From Diogma glabrata (lineage: Eukaryota > Arthropoda > Insecta > Diptera > Cylindrotomidae), in NCBI GenBank assembly GCA_963693315.1, contig OY856186.1, positions 457,557,892 through 457,621,891 of the forward strand: 64,000 nt of DNA. The letters run 5' to 3'. This document shows, one piece after another, positions 1 through 11,544 of the stretch. Position 1 is the stretch's first letter. Every line of letters starts with the position of its first letter. The notes beneath the pieces are model-generated. The model saw nothing but the letters and a program-made list of their open reading frames with translations, ran no database searches and was not told the origin of the DNA. The position numbers and the translations under genes are program-made.

Positions 1-184
1 CGGTTTTCTGGACCAATAGAAGCAGTTGGTTTGGAAAATATCAGCTCGTGTCTTCTGTATTATTGAAAAGAAGCATTTACCTAACCGAAAAAGTTTTCTG
101 AGAATTTTTCTGTTCTAAGAGAAAATTTTAGTTATTGGTAGATAACGGCTATTTGTTTTTGAAAAATTGAAATTACTGAACGGT

Positions 185-395
185 AAATGGAGAGGTTTTT
201 TAATAGTTTGATGAGTGTATCATCTTTTCACTAAATTATGTTAATTTATGATATGTTATATAATTTGCTGGCAACGTATTGATGTTTGGTGTTAGTTTTG
301 TAATAACTTTCTACACAGAGATAAAATACTTGTACTTTTAAAAAGAGTTTATGTTTAATATACATCGCTGACCAAAACTGGATGGATTTTCGAAA
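185..395 (-). repeat. Fragment of family A repeat
   Basis: Reverse-orientation piece of the large non-coding repeat described at 9819-11544. It matches, in reverse, the stretch near 12820-12960, including the shared words ctggcaacgtattgatgtt, gttttgtaataa and acatcgctgacc. No coding potential is seen. Confidence 0.7.
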
Positions 396-2650
396 TCTTA
401 ATCAGAATCCTTAAAATAATATATGTTTATATGAATTATTTTTAAAGTTTTTGTCCGTCTTCTTTGTTAAACTAATATCACAATGTAAGCCAATCAGAAT
501 TAAATCCAAAAGTTTAAATAAATATTAACATATACAAATTTCGAGATTTTAATATGCATAAACGAAGGGTAAATATTTTTTAAAAGGGGTAGAATTCTTG
601 AAACCCAAAATTCAATTTATTTATTATAAAAATGCTATTACAGTGATTCTAAAGTATATTATCCTTGTAGGGATGCACAAAATATATCAAAATATCGATA
701 TTAATCGACGATATATCGATAATAAATTTTATCAATTATATTTTCTTATTTCATGAAACAAAAATCATTTGAAAATTTAAGCAACCAATATATTGCTTTT
801 GAAGATACAAAACATTGCATTGTTATAGCGTATTGTTCTACAAGAGATGAAAACGTTGTATTTCGTGAGCGAGCATTTTAAGATACCCTAGCCTTGAGTA
901 TAGAACTGCTTTCGAAGTTGGTTCTCCATAAAATTTAACTATCAAATATATCAGTAGAAATATTAGTTTTTATATATTGCGGATTTTTGACAACAATTAA
1001 ACTCAAGTAAGTAAGAAACTAATTGAATTTTTTTTCAATTCAAAGGTATGGTTATAATAGAATCTCGGATAAAAACTCCACTTCTCATTTTATATGTTTC
1101 GGATGAATTTGGACCTTCCTCTTTTTTTGCCTTTTTCGAATTCTTAGGCAGACACGCTATCAAATACGCCACCGAGGCGATGAATATTTCAAAGTTGAAA
1201 CTTCATCCTCACAATTATTTATTTACTTAAGTCGAATTTTTCCATACTGTCATTATACTCCATATTATGGAAATGTTTTTACATTATATGGGAATTTTTA
1301 TTATTTTTTGAATTAAATTAAATATTCTCTGCGATTATAGCGACGAGAGCAAAATGTTCGCAACTGTAACTAAAGTTTCGATGGCTTGTAGTAAAATGTT
1401 CGTGATATGATGTAATCAAATACAATTGTGTTAATATTACTGATATTTTATGCATATAAAGAACAATAAAACTGGTCACTACACTCAAACAACTAAAAGA
1501 AAATTTTACAAAAATTTTATAAATATACAACACACAAAATTTTTTGATAAAACTACAATTTTGTTTTCCTAAAATCCAAAAATAATTTGTAATAAACTCA
1601 AGCAAACTTGTGGTTTTTCAATTAATTAATTTTTAAATTAACAATATTTTTATTGAACTCACAAAAATTTCGTATATTTTATAAAAAAATTGTAAAATTT
1701 ACATGTTTTTTTAGTATAGCCATTTTTCTGCCATTACAAGGTTTTTTAAATTTGGAATCCAGGAAAAAATGAAACCTTTCTATTTTTGATCGAAAATGCA
1801 ATTAAAAAATAATAATATGTACAAAGTTTATTTAACTGATTGACATGGGATTATTAATAGAGAAATCCCATTCTTTATGAATCCAAGCATATAGTATAGT
1901 ATCTAGAAATTCACTGCAGACTATACGTTGACGAATTAGCGAGCATATATGGTAAGAGGTAAACAAGACTATTTTCGACACGATAAATAGTTGCTCAAAC
2001 GTTTAAACCGCATTTTCAATTGTTCTAAATTTTAGTGGATGCCAAAAATTTTTTTTATTGAGTCAATATAGTAGAATCGACTAAATGTTTTTAGTGCTGT
2101 CTTCACTAACACTATTTCCTCGTTCCCAACAATAACAAACACAACTAGTTAATCAAATTAGATGCATAGGTGTTATCCTGTAAGTTAAAAAACTCATTTT
2201 AAACTCATTCCTGAAATATACATATTAAACAAATAGAACAATGTTTTCTTAATGTCTGTAGAAACTAGTTTTGAAAGTTTGGTTGCAAAATGGCCATTTT
2301 GGTTGCAAGAAAATATCATAATCACATTCTAACATTAACAGCTAACTGGCTTTACTGGAGGCTTAAACATTCCAATTACATGCTCTGGAAATGTTTTCTA
2401 AGACATCGAGCTTTATGTGCCTTGTTGCACCTGTGCCTATATAAGTGCCAGGGGTGTGAGAATAGATAAGCTCCTCGCACTATAACCTGGGTTACGCCAA
2501 AAGTCTATTCAACATTTGTAGCCAAACTATTTTATTTTGAACTCTTATGAATATAAACAAATGAACATGAATCAAAATCAAAATCCACACGCAAAACGGT
2601 ACTTTACAGTGCCAGAAAATATTGGACCCTCCAGTCCGTATTTTGCAATT
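396..2650. other. AT-rich non-coding DNA
   Basis: No convincing gene. Short open frames here (for example 1048-1230 and 1318-1605) have no recognisable domain and AT-driven composition. Around 1500-1570 lies a short copy of a dispersed motif (ataaatatacaacacacaaa) that recurs near 18180, 21770, 24030, 38640 and 39880. From about 2430 to 2650 the base composition becomes less AT-rich and leads into the LINE relic that follows, so this part may be its 5' region. Confidence 0.5.
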
Positions 2651-2654
2651 GTAC

Positions 2655-3530
2655 ATATAATTGAATGCATTAGTAAGTCAAAGACTGAATAATTACAAAA
2701 ATTAGTAAAAGATTACGACATCACGTAGTGATGCTTCAAGAAACACATACAGCAGATGAAACGCAACTTACCTTTAGAGGTGACATTGTTAGCTACAAAT
2801 TAATCAGTGCTATTTACCATCAATCATATGGATCTGCCACGTATATTAAGTGAGAAATCATGAATTGTACCCATATATACATAAAGATATACATCTTATT
2901 GTTGTTGATATATCTGACACGAAGATTTTTAACGTATACAAACCCCCAAATGGTGGCCATCTGCCACTTTACCAATATTTCACCACCCAGCAATATACAC
3001 TGGTGATTTCAATTGTCATCACACTCAATGGTCCTACTGAAACAACAATTACAATGGCATACAATTGACTGACTGGGTCGATAGTAACAACATGTTCCTA
3101 GTATATGATGCAAAAGATAGTAAAACCTTTAGTTCTGCTAGATGGCAAAGTGATTACAACACCGACCTCTGTTTTTCCACAAAAAACGAATAACGTCACC
3201 CTATTCCAATATCTAGGGCTGTCTTACAAGGTTTCCCATAGGTCTCAACATCGCCCAGTAATTTTGGAGGTATATAGGGATCCAAATCCCACTTGTCAAC
3301 TCTGCTCCTCAATCTAGATGAAATTTCAATAAAGTTATAACTGGGGTGAATACGGGTCGGAGCTGGATGAAGTGATTCGCTGGATCCAACCCATTCCTAA
3401 AAATTAGGATAGGTTCGTTGGAGCCAACATTTCAACTCCTATGAAATGCATCCCAAGAGGCTTCAGAGATGAATGTATTCCTGGCTGGAGTAGAGAAAGT
3501 AACATATTATATGAGGAGCACCTTAAGACC
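2655..3530 (+). pseudogene. Decayed jockey-like LINE, endonuclease region
   Basis: Reading across frames on the + strand gives a degraded APE-type endonuclease of a non-LTR retrotransposon. It has a metal-binding stretch VVMLQETHTADE (about 2728-2763), then NVYKPPNGG (about 2931-2957), FNCHHTQW (about 3010-3033) and further on QLTDW, NTDLCFS and SQHRPVILEV. A charged segment, WGEYGSELDEVIRWI (about 3343-3387), follows, and then PRGFRDECIPGWSRES, which corresponds to the linker between endonuclease and reverse transcriptase. In-frame stops and frameshifts break it into several pieces, and no reverse transcriptase is present, so it cannot be active. The LINE assignment is firm; the jockey clade is my reading of the motif spacing. 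A non-homologous AT-rich stretch begins near 3540. Confidence 0.72.
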
Positions 3531-4659
3531 ATTTTTGGTGTGTATACATGTTTTGTTAGTTTTATTAGTTTTAGTATGTTATGTTCATGTATTACAAAAA
3601 AACCATAAGCTAAATAAAATAAAAATTGCCACAGGTGCTACAAGAAAAACGTCAAAATGGATATGCCTCGTAACATCCGTCGTTGCATCGATCGCTCTAA
3701 GACTGCAGTTCGTAGAATAAGCAAAAGCCGACAATGGCCAATAAATATCTACCATTTTTAACATGTATATGAGCAAAGATACGAAACTAACAGTAACTAA
3801 TGTAATATAGTTTCATTGGACAAATAACATAAATGTTGCTTTTCATCGGTGTAATCCAAAAAATAATTTAGATATTTATATTTAAATAATACTTATATTT
3901 TATTTATATATTTGCTAACGTTTTCGGTTAATATCATAAACTATCATCAGGCAAAAAAAAATATAATATAAATAAACTAACAAATTAAGAAAAAAGAGAA
4001 AAAAGCAAGAATTAAAATTCTACATAAAAAATTATTTAAAAAAAAATTAATTATATATAATTAAGAAAAATATGAAACTGTAAATACTGATATAAGATAC
4101 TCACAACAAAATGCAACAAAAAATATCCAAAAACTTACAAGCTTCGCAATTAAAAAAAAAATGTTCTTTGATAATAAACACAAACACAACATCATCAAAA
4201 ATGAAATAAAATGATTTAAAAAATTTTTAAAAAGTCAAAAAGATATAAAAAACTTAGGTAACCAAAAACAAAATCTAAATAATTCAAATAAACGAAAGGT
4301 ATAGACATTTTCCAAACAAATACATTCTGAATGCTTTATCTTATATATTAATACGCTAAAAAAAACTTTCTGGAGCCTAAGGCTTTTTTATTCGCAGATG
4401 GATTCGTTTCAAATTTTCACTGCTAACTGATGTTAGTGTAACTTAGGTCTTAAGATTTTTCACACAAATCGGATCATAAATAAAAAAGTTATAGACGAAT
4501 TAAAATGTATTTTTGAATTTAACGGCCCCTCCATACAATATCAAATGGAATTGCCCAAGTCTTTTCTTTGTTTTTTTATTATTGTTTTCAAATTTCAATT
4601 GATTGAAGATTGATTTAGCATTGATTTATTAGTGTACAGACGTATTATTTTTCATTGTT
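3531..4659. other. AT-rich non-coding DNA
   Basis: No gene is seen. A possible LINE remnant (around 3640-3740) encodes a basic stretch, but I cannot align it with confidence. The rest is A-rich low-complexity sequence. Confidence 0.4.
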
Positions 4660-5380
4660 TTTTTATTATTATTATTAGTGAAATAAATGTTGTGAATGAA
4701 TGATAATGGTATGAGTGAGTTTATTTTTTATTATTATTATTTTTCTTTGATTTTCTTTGATTTAATTATTATGGAGCTAGTTAATGGTGAAATGAATGTT
4801 GTGAATGAATGATAATGGTATGAGTGAGTTTATTTTTTTTTATTATTATTTTTCTTTGATTTTCTTTGATTTAATTATTATGGTGTTAGTTAATGGTGAA
4901 ATGAATGTTGTGAATGAATGATAATGGTATGAGCGAGTTTATTTTTATTATTATTATTTTTCTTTGATTTTCTTTGATTTAATTATTATGGTGTTAGTTA
5001 ATGGTGAAATGAATGTTGTGAATGAATGATAATGGTATGAGTGAGTTTATTTTTTATTATTATTATTTTTCTTTGATTTTCTTTGATTTAATTATTATGG
5101 TTTTAATGGTGAAATGAATGTTGTGAATGAATGATAATGGTATGAGTGAGTTTATTTTTTATTATTATTATTTTTCTTTGATTTTCTTTGATTTAATTAT
5201 TATGGTGTTAGTTAATGGTGAAATGAATGTTGTAAATGAATGATAATGGTATGAGTGAGTTTAGTTTGTATTATTATTATTTTTCTTTGATTTTCTTTGA
5301 TTTAATTATTATGGTGTTAATGGTGAAATGAATGTTGTGAATGAATGATAATGGTATGAGTGAGCTTATTTTTTATTACT
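4660..5380 (+). repeat. Minisatellite, ~108-bp unit, about 6.5 copies
   Basis: Tandem array in which the marker gtgaaatgaatgttgtg recurs at 4678 (variant), 4787, 4896, 5004, 5109, 5218 and 5323, giving spacings of 105-109 bp. Each unit contains atgataatggtatgag, a variable ATT triplet run and a duplicated ttttctttga block. Length differences between units come from triplet-run slippage and from loss of a gttag in two units. The array ends directly at the inverted-repeat element that follows. Confidence 0.95.
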
Positions 5381-5811
5381 AGAAGGGCCCGGTGTGCTTC
5401 GCTACGCTTATAAATAAAACTTTTGCATCGACATTTTGTTGACGTAGAAGCAATGATTTCAAAAAGTGGTAATGGAAATGCTGGCATATAATTTTTAATT
5501 TTTCTTTTTAAATATATGAATGAAAAATAATCAGAACTCTAGCTGATCAGTTCGGCTATATGAAAAATTAGCGATCAAATAAGTTAGAGATCAAATACTT
5601 GAAAACTTATTTGATCGCTAATTTTTCATATATCCGAACTGATCAGCTAGAGTTCTCATTATTTTACATTCATATATTCAAAAAGAAAAATTAAAAATTA
5701 TATGCTAGCATTTCTTATTACCACTTTTTGAAATCATTGCTTCTACGTCAACAAAATGTCTACACAAAAACTTTATTTATAAGCGTAGCGAAGCACGCCG
5801 GGCCCTCCTAG
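5379..5811. mobile_element. 433-bp palindromic foldback element
   Basis: The two halves are near-perfect reverse complements of about 200 bp each. The left end reads ctagaagggcccggtgtgct and the right end reads agcacgccgggccctcctag; the centre of symmetry is near 5590. No protein is encoded. A single left arm of the same family occurs at 25049-25249, so the palindrome is either a foldback transposon or two head-to-head copies. Family not identified. Confidence 0.88.
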
Positions 5812-5820
5812 TTCATATTA

Positions 5821-6203
5821 TTAAGATGTTTTTTTAATATGAAATGAATATAGCTTCTGAAATCTTCGTTTTAATGAAGTAGATTGAAAACATAATATTT
5901 CAGGATGTTCCCAATCTGTTTCATGGTTTTTAGTAAGAACATGATCACATACAGCACTATGTGATTTGTTGCCTCGGGAAATATGGTATTTGTGATCCTT
6001 CATTCTATTCACCAAATATTGTTTTTAGTTACACCGATATAAGATAATCCACAATTGACATCCGCACAATTAAACTTATAGACTAAATTAGCAAGATGTT
6101 CAGATGTTTCTACACAGACGGGCTGTGGAGAAGTGGTATTCAGTCGGTATGGAATAAAAAAAACGTCTGATATAGGTCGCACAACAGCAAAAGTTAAAGC
6201 CAA
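5821..6203 (-). pseudogene. Penelope-like element, GIY-YIG endonuclease remnant
   Basis: Two overlapping minus-strand frames (6009-6203, then 5821-6015) together read as the C-terminal GIY-YIG nuclease domain typical of Penelope-like retroelements. LVYKFNCADVNCGLSYIGVT supplies the VY and YIG motifs. The second frame gives NRMKDHKYHISRG, SAVCDHVLTKNHETDWEHP and a hydrophobic EILCF tail. In this family the domain cuts DNA for target-primed integration. A frameshift after the YIG motif separates the two parts, and no reverse transcriptase is found upstream on this strand, so this is a truncated, inactive copy. Confidence 0.75.
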
Positions 6204-6246
6204 ACTTTTATCCTTGCTAGTTGTGGAGAAAATACAAGAATACTAA

Positions 6247-6531
6247 AATATATGTATTATTTCTGACGATAATGGATCTGAAATCAACAGGCAACTCGAA
6301 GCTAGATTATCATTATTTCCTCAATCTACAAACTATATAACATGCGACAGCTGTCTCACTAATTTGGGAGACATGGTTACCCAGCGAAACTATAAAATTC
6401 AGTATCAAACACTAAGCGAAAAAGGCGCACATAAAACTTCAATAAGCAAGAACCGTACTTTAGATTGGACAAGGGTTCGCTCCAAAGTTTTATCCAAAAA
6501 TGGAAAACAATTGCTTCAGAGCAGCTTATGA
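6247..6531 (+). other. ATG-less 94-codon open frame, unrecognised
   Basis: A continuous + strand frame between stops at 6244 and 6529. It encodes a hydrophilic, non-repetitive protein segment with a CxxC pair (CDSCLTNLGDMVTQ, about 6341-6382) and a basic C-terminal half (ISKNRTLDWTRVRSK). The composition is unlike the I/Y/F/N/K-rich translations of nearby AT-rich DNA, which suggests former coding sequence, either a transposon fragment or an exon. I do not recognise a family. A minus-strand frame at 6377-6661 overlaps it and looks like its shadow. Confidence 0.35.
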
Positions 6532-6661
6532 AAAATGTTAAAAGTCTTGGCATATAGATCACATAAGACAACAAACGGTTACATCTGGCCCTGGGTAACC
6601 TATCAAAAACCAACAACAGAAACCATTTATATGAATATAAAATATGAATTTCTTTCAACAT

Positions 6662-9027
6662 ATATGCATCTCTAACGTATAGTTAAAAGCTTTTAGTGGA
6701 CATGATGATGTCGTTTAAAATCTAATGACTGCTTTCCGCCATGCAATTTAGTATATTATACATATATCCAAAACCATTATATTTAATTCATTAAAACTGC
6801 ATATAATTGTTACTTTCTATATCAAATATATATATATACTTAACATATATTAATATTATGTATGAAACATTTTTAGCTACTAACCAACATTATTTATGCA
6901 TCATGGTTTTCATTCCACAAATATCAATAGTTACGTCAAAGTAATTACATTAAAAACTGAATAAAAATAATAAAGTGTCATTTAAACGTTACATGAAATG
7001 AAGTTGTAATGATTGATTTTGAGACACGGGAAATTTTGTATAAAAAATTGATTGTGGAAAGTGCGTACCTATATGTAATTGTTATTTCAAATTTGAAATT
7101 GATTCGTAAAACTATAATAATGTAATCAATTTTCCATTTCACAGTTGATTAGAATTAAATTAACTCGATTGCGTAAATTTTTACTCAGCAGCATATATAC
7201 CTTTAAGTATGAAATAGCTCAATAAACCTCAAAATTCAAATATATTTAGATGTAGCTATACATAATTGGTTTTACCAAAAATTTATTTCATAAATATTAA
7301 CCAATTTATTACCAAAAATCTCATGGTGATTGTTAATTTCCTCTTCCTTCCAAATCTTTTTATCATTGTTTTGATAAAAATTAATTTTAAATGAAAATCA
7401 AACTTCTTTTAATTAAAATTTAAATAATAATTATGAGGTAGGTTTGGTTATCATTCTGCAAAAACAAATAATTAATTCTAGTACTCACATCACTTCTGTT
7501 TTTCTTCTTCTACTTTTCTAATTCTTGGCACAATTTGTCTCACATAATTTCCATTATAACTAATCTTATATTTTCCTTACAATTAAATTCAATTACAGCT
7601 TAATAATACAAAAAAAAACAACATAAAAATAACAAACTCAATTTTTCCGATTGTATCAAATATAAATCTAATCTAAACAAAAGAAAAGAACGGAGATAGA
7701 AGATTGGAAATTGTTGGCACACAGCATCCAATTTTTATTTACTTAATTGTATTTTATAAATGGTTTTTCCTCTTTCATTCAAATAATCGTTATACTTTTA
7801 TTATTTTTTGTAGTATTGGTGAGTTATGAGATAATTTAAGGCGGGAATATTATATTTCAGATGATACAAATAGGTGGAGCTACAATATTTACACAATAAA
7901 TTTAAAAACTATTTTTTTTTTTTCAACCAATAATCAGATCTAATTCCCCAATTTGAACATACATAAAGCAACGTTAATTGTAATTTTTGTGTAATAAAAA
8001 TACCATTACTTAATTTTTTTGTTATATCTATGAAGTCGTATAGGCGCTTTGCTGCTTAAATGGTTTAGATGTATGGCAAGATTTATTTTGTTTATTTTTG
8101 AGTGGCATAATTTATATTAGTTTTATTGCGCAAATTAGCTAATGATTTAAAAAAAGAAAACGTTTACGTTGAATTTTTTACACATAATTTACTCTAATCA
8201 GGAAACCATTTATTAAAGAAAATAGTTTGTAATTATTTAGAATTAAAATAATTGATTGTTGAGTTTTGGTAAATTATCCCGTGTAAAAATTGCTTTGTTT
8301 GAATAACTATTTTCTATACCTTTTACTCGTGTTAAATTTTTGCAGACTGGGATTTTACATGCGAACTGTGAACTGTGAATGGTGTTATTAACCATCCAGA
8401 AAAACGAATAACACCATTCACAGTCCATAGTTCGCATGGAAAAACCCAGCTTTAGTTTATAGAATATAGTGAGTATAATATGTACCTAATTGGAATTGTT
8501 AAAATATATTGTTGCTAACAGAAGGTAATTAAAATTATTTTTCTACTATTATTTGAGTTTTTGTAATATTGGAAGCTCATACTGAAAGCTCATAGAAAAA
8601 TTAATAAACAACGATTTATAATTATTACTAAAACGTTCGTAATATTAATAAATTGTTTATTGAACCAACAAAAATGTTCATAGAGCTAACAAAATTAGTT
8701 CAATAATTGCTGTTTATTAATATAACGAACAATTTAATTGTTTTTTTACAGTGCGGTTGTGACGTTTAACTAACTTAAATTGTTTGATTTTGATTGTGTC
8801 GTGTATAAATATTACTAAAAGCGTAAATTTAGTAAATTTTTTTTTTGGCGATAAGGAACACCACTCAAAATTTTTTAATAAAATTTAGTATATGTATACA
8901 ACACAACATTTTTTTTTTAAACTGTTTTTTCAAAAATCAGAAATATTTTTACAATGAGAGAATTTACCGCCTTTGCAATTTCGGTGCACGTCAGCAATTT
9001 TTATAACTAAATAATAAAAGGAATACG
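6662..9027. other. AT-rich non-coding DNA with a small hairpin
   Basis: No gene is seen. Apart from the hairpin at 8346-8451, this stretch has microsatellite-like A/T runs and no feature I can support. Confidence 0.5.
8346..8451. repeat. ~106-bp imperfect hairpin
   Basis: The left arm actgggattttacatgcgaa pairs with the right arm ttcgcatggaaaaacccagc, and gaatggtgttatt pairs with aataacaccattc. The left arm carries a 7-bp direct duplication (aactgtg) that the right arm lacks. A half copy of the right arm (acagctcgcattttaaaacc, then cagct) appears near 33360-33390. Probably a miniature inverted-repeat element. Confidence 0.7.
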
Positions 9028-9234
9028 TTAAAGGTTAGTCTCCACAAAACCTCAAACTTTGCGAACGTTTGAAACATAATTGTTAACATTTGTTAGTTTC
9101 CGATACCATTCGGTAAACTAACAAATGCTATAGCAACCAATTGTTCATGTTCAAACTTTGTGTCTCCACTAAGCAAATTTATGTTTGCAAACATCAGCAA
9201 ACGTTCGGGGCGGTTAGTGGAGACCAACCTTTAA
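9028..9234. mobile_element. piggyBac-type MITE with TTAA target duplication
   Basis: The 199-bp body (9032-9230) is bounded by inverted ends aggttagtctccac and gtggagaccaacct and flanked on both sides by TTAA (9028-9031 and 9231-9234). Internally, caaactttgcgaacgtttg has counterparts near the right end, so the whole is loosely palindromic. The TTAA duplication is the hallmark of piggyBac transposases. No coding frame is present, so it must be moved by a transposase supplied elsewhere. Confidence 0.8.
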
Positions 9235-9818
9235 TGTGCTACCTTTGAAGGGTAGTTAAAATGGGCAACAATTTTTTTTTCGAAGTCAATGTATTTTACG
9301 CTGCATGTAGCTTGGAAAAACGTAATTTAACATTGTTCATGCCTGAATGTTCATCTGTGAATACTTCATCAACCGCACCGGCTATAGTAACTTGAAACAG
9401 TGGCCAAATTATGTCAGTTAAAACAAATTTAGAAATTGTAGACATGCCAAGAATAATTTAAACATATAACGTTCAATTAGTAATCAAAAATTTGCTTCAT
9501 ATTGTAAGTTAAATCATCATCGAGGTGTTAGTATACCACAACAAAAAACGTTCTAAAATGATTTTAATTTTACAAAACTAGCCATGGCATGAGATTAAGG
9601 ATATATATTGATTTTGTGTAAGTAACAATAAAGAATTACCCATATTACAATAAAAATTATATTTTTGGAATCGTATACGGAAAAAATGTTCCCTTCAAAA
9701 TATTTTAATACATTTTTCTCCACTTTTGACGGAAACTCTGGTTAACGGATGGATTTTTTTTTTATGTCGTAGGAATCAATTTTCATTCATATATGCTTAA
9801 GCGGAATGTTTTTTGGAA

Positions 9819-11544
9819 AATATGGAGGGACTGAAATCTCACAGCTCTGAGATATCAAGACTTCGGTCTGGGTTAAGGATTTTGATATAGTTTTCGGAAA
9901 AAACTTTTATGAGGACATGGTTTTTAGTTTTGGGCAGCGATGTATATCAAACATAACTCTTTGTTAAAGTACAAGCATTTTTTTAACTCAGTTTAAAAAT
10001 TTACTACACAACTAACACGAAACATCAATACGTTGCCAGAAAATTATAATCAAAATTCCAAAAATATTGTAAAAATTAAATAAAGTCAAACTTTTTCAAA
10101 ATTCCAAAAATATTCCAAAAATTAGAATAAAATCAAATATTTAAATTTTTTCTAAATTCCAACATTTCAAAAATTCTTAAAAATTCAAACTTTTTCCAAA
10201 ATTCTAAAAATATTGCAAAAATTATTACAAAATCAAAAATACAAACTTTTTCAAAATTCCAAAAATATTTCAAAAACTATAACAAATTCAAAAACTTCCA
10301 TGTCTAATTTCATTTTAGATTACATTTACGTCATAAAAACAGCTACATTTTTTTTCAAAAAAAAATTGGCTAAAAAATAAATGAAATCATTTTTTGACAC
10401 ACTTGACATTATGTTTTGACAAACTTATAATGCCATAATTCTCTATAATAATAATAAAATATCATGTCAAACAAACTATTAATTTTATTGTTTTCTAAAA
10501 AAATTGGGTAAAAAATAAATAAAAACCTTTCTTTTGACACACTTGACAACATTTTTTGACAAACTTATAATCCATAATTCTCAATAATAATAATAAAATT
10601 TCATTTCAAAGAAACAATTTTATTTTTTTCCAAAAAAAGGGTAAAAAACTAAATAAAAATCTTTTGACACACTTGACAACATTTTTTTGACAACCTCATA
10701 ATGCCATAATTCTCAATAATAATAATAAAACTTCATTTCAAACAAACAATTAATTTTATTTTTTTTCCAAAAAATTAGGTAAAAAAATAAATAAAAATCT
10801 TTCTTTTGACATACTTGACAACATTTTTTTGACAAACTTATAATCCATAACTCTCAATAATAATAATAAAATTTCATTTCAAAAAAACCATTTTATTTTT
10901 TTCCAAAAAAAAGGGTAAAAAACTAAATAAAAATCTTTTGACACACTTGACAACATTTTTTTGACAAACTTATAATGCCATAATTCTCAATTATAATAAT
11001 AAAACTTCATTTCAAACAAACAAAATTAATTTTATTTTTTTTTCCAAAAAATTAGGTAAAAAAATAAATAAAAATCTTTCTTTTGACACACTTGACAACA
11101 TTTTTTTGACAAACTTATAATGCAATAATCTAGTTTTTGATCTTACATACCAATCCCGACCATCAAGATTTCTCCAAATTTAATGTTCCTACTCGTAATC
11201 ACTTAAAATGAACGTTTTTTAAGCCAAAAATATGAAAATTTGCTATTTTCGACACACATAATGATTTTTTTGACACACTTCCGGTACAGTTATCGAACAC
11301 AGCGTCCTTTCGGACCTGTCCCTTGTGAATACCTATTTTTAGAAAAAAAAACTTTTGAAATCCCTCCAGCGGTTTTCCCTGCAGCGTAGGTAATGACGGC
11401 CGGCCGGCAGACAGACACACATTTTTTTTTGTTGCTTTTTTAGAATCAGGAGGTCCTAAAACGTCGAGAAATGTCAAAAAAAGTGGGGGTAAGAATTTTA
11501 CTTTGAGCTCATGAATGTAATACTTAGGTCTTTCAGACCGAAGT
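9819..11544 (+). mobile_element. Family A repeat, copy 1 (full length)
   Basis: A large non-coding element that occurs five or more times in the window. The order of parts is: (1) a conserved head starting ATATGGAG and containing a small hairpin ctcacagctctgag and then acttcggtctg; (2) an array of ~55-bp units of the type aaaattccaaaaatattgc; (3) an array of ~110-170-bp units with ttgacacacttgacaacatt and tataatgccataattctc; (4) a conserved ~400-bp tail with tgacggccggccggcagac and cgtcgagaaatg, ending in a stem ggtctttcagacc followed by gaa. The words acttcggtctg (head) and cagaccgaagt (tail) are inverted with respect to each other. Apparent frames in the tail (11199-11477) have no domain. 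Transposon class unknown. Confidence 0.85.

Noticed and set aside
11199..11477. Conserved frame in the family A tail (also 14084-14311, 58129-58425)
   Set aside because: The similarity is at DNA level between copies of a repeat; frames are disrupted differently in each copy and no domain is visible.
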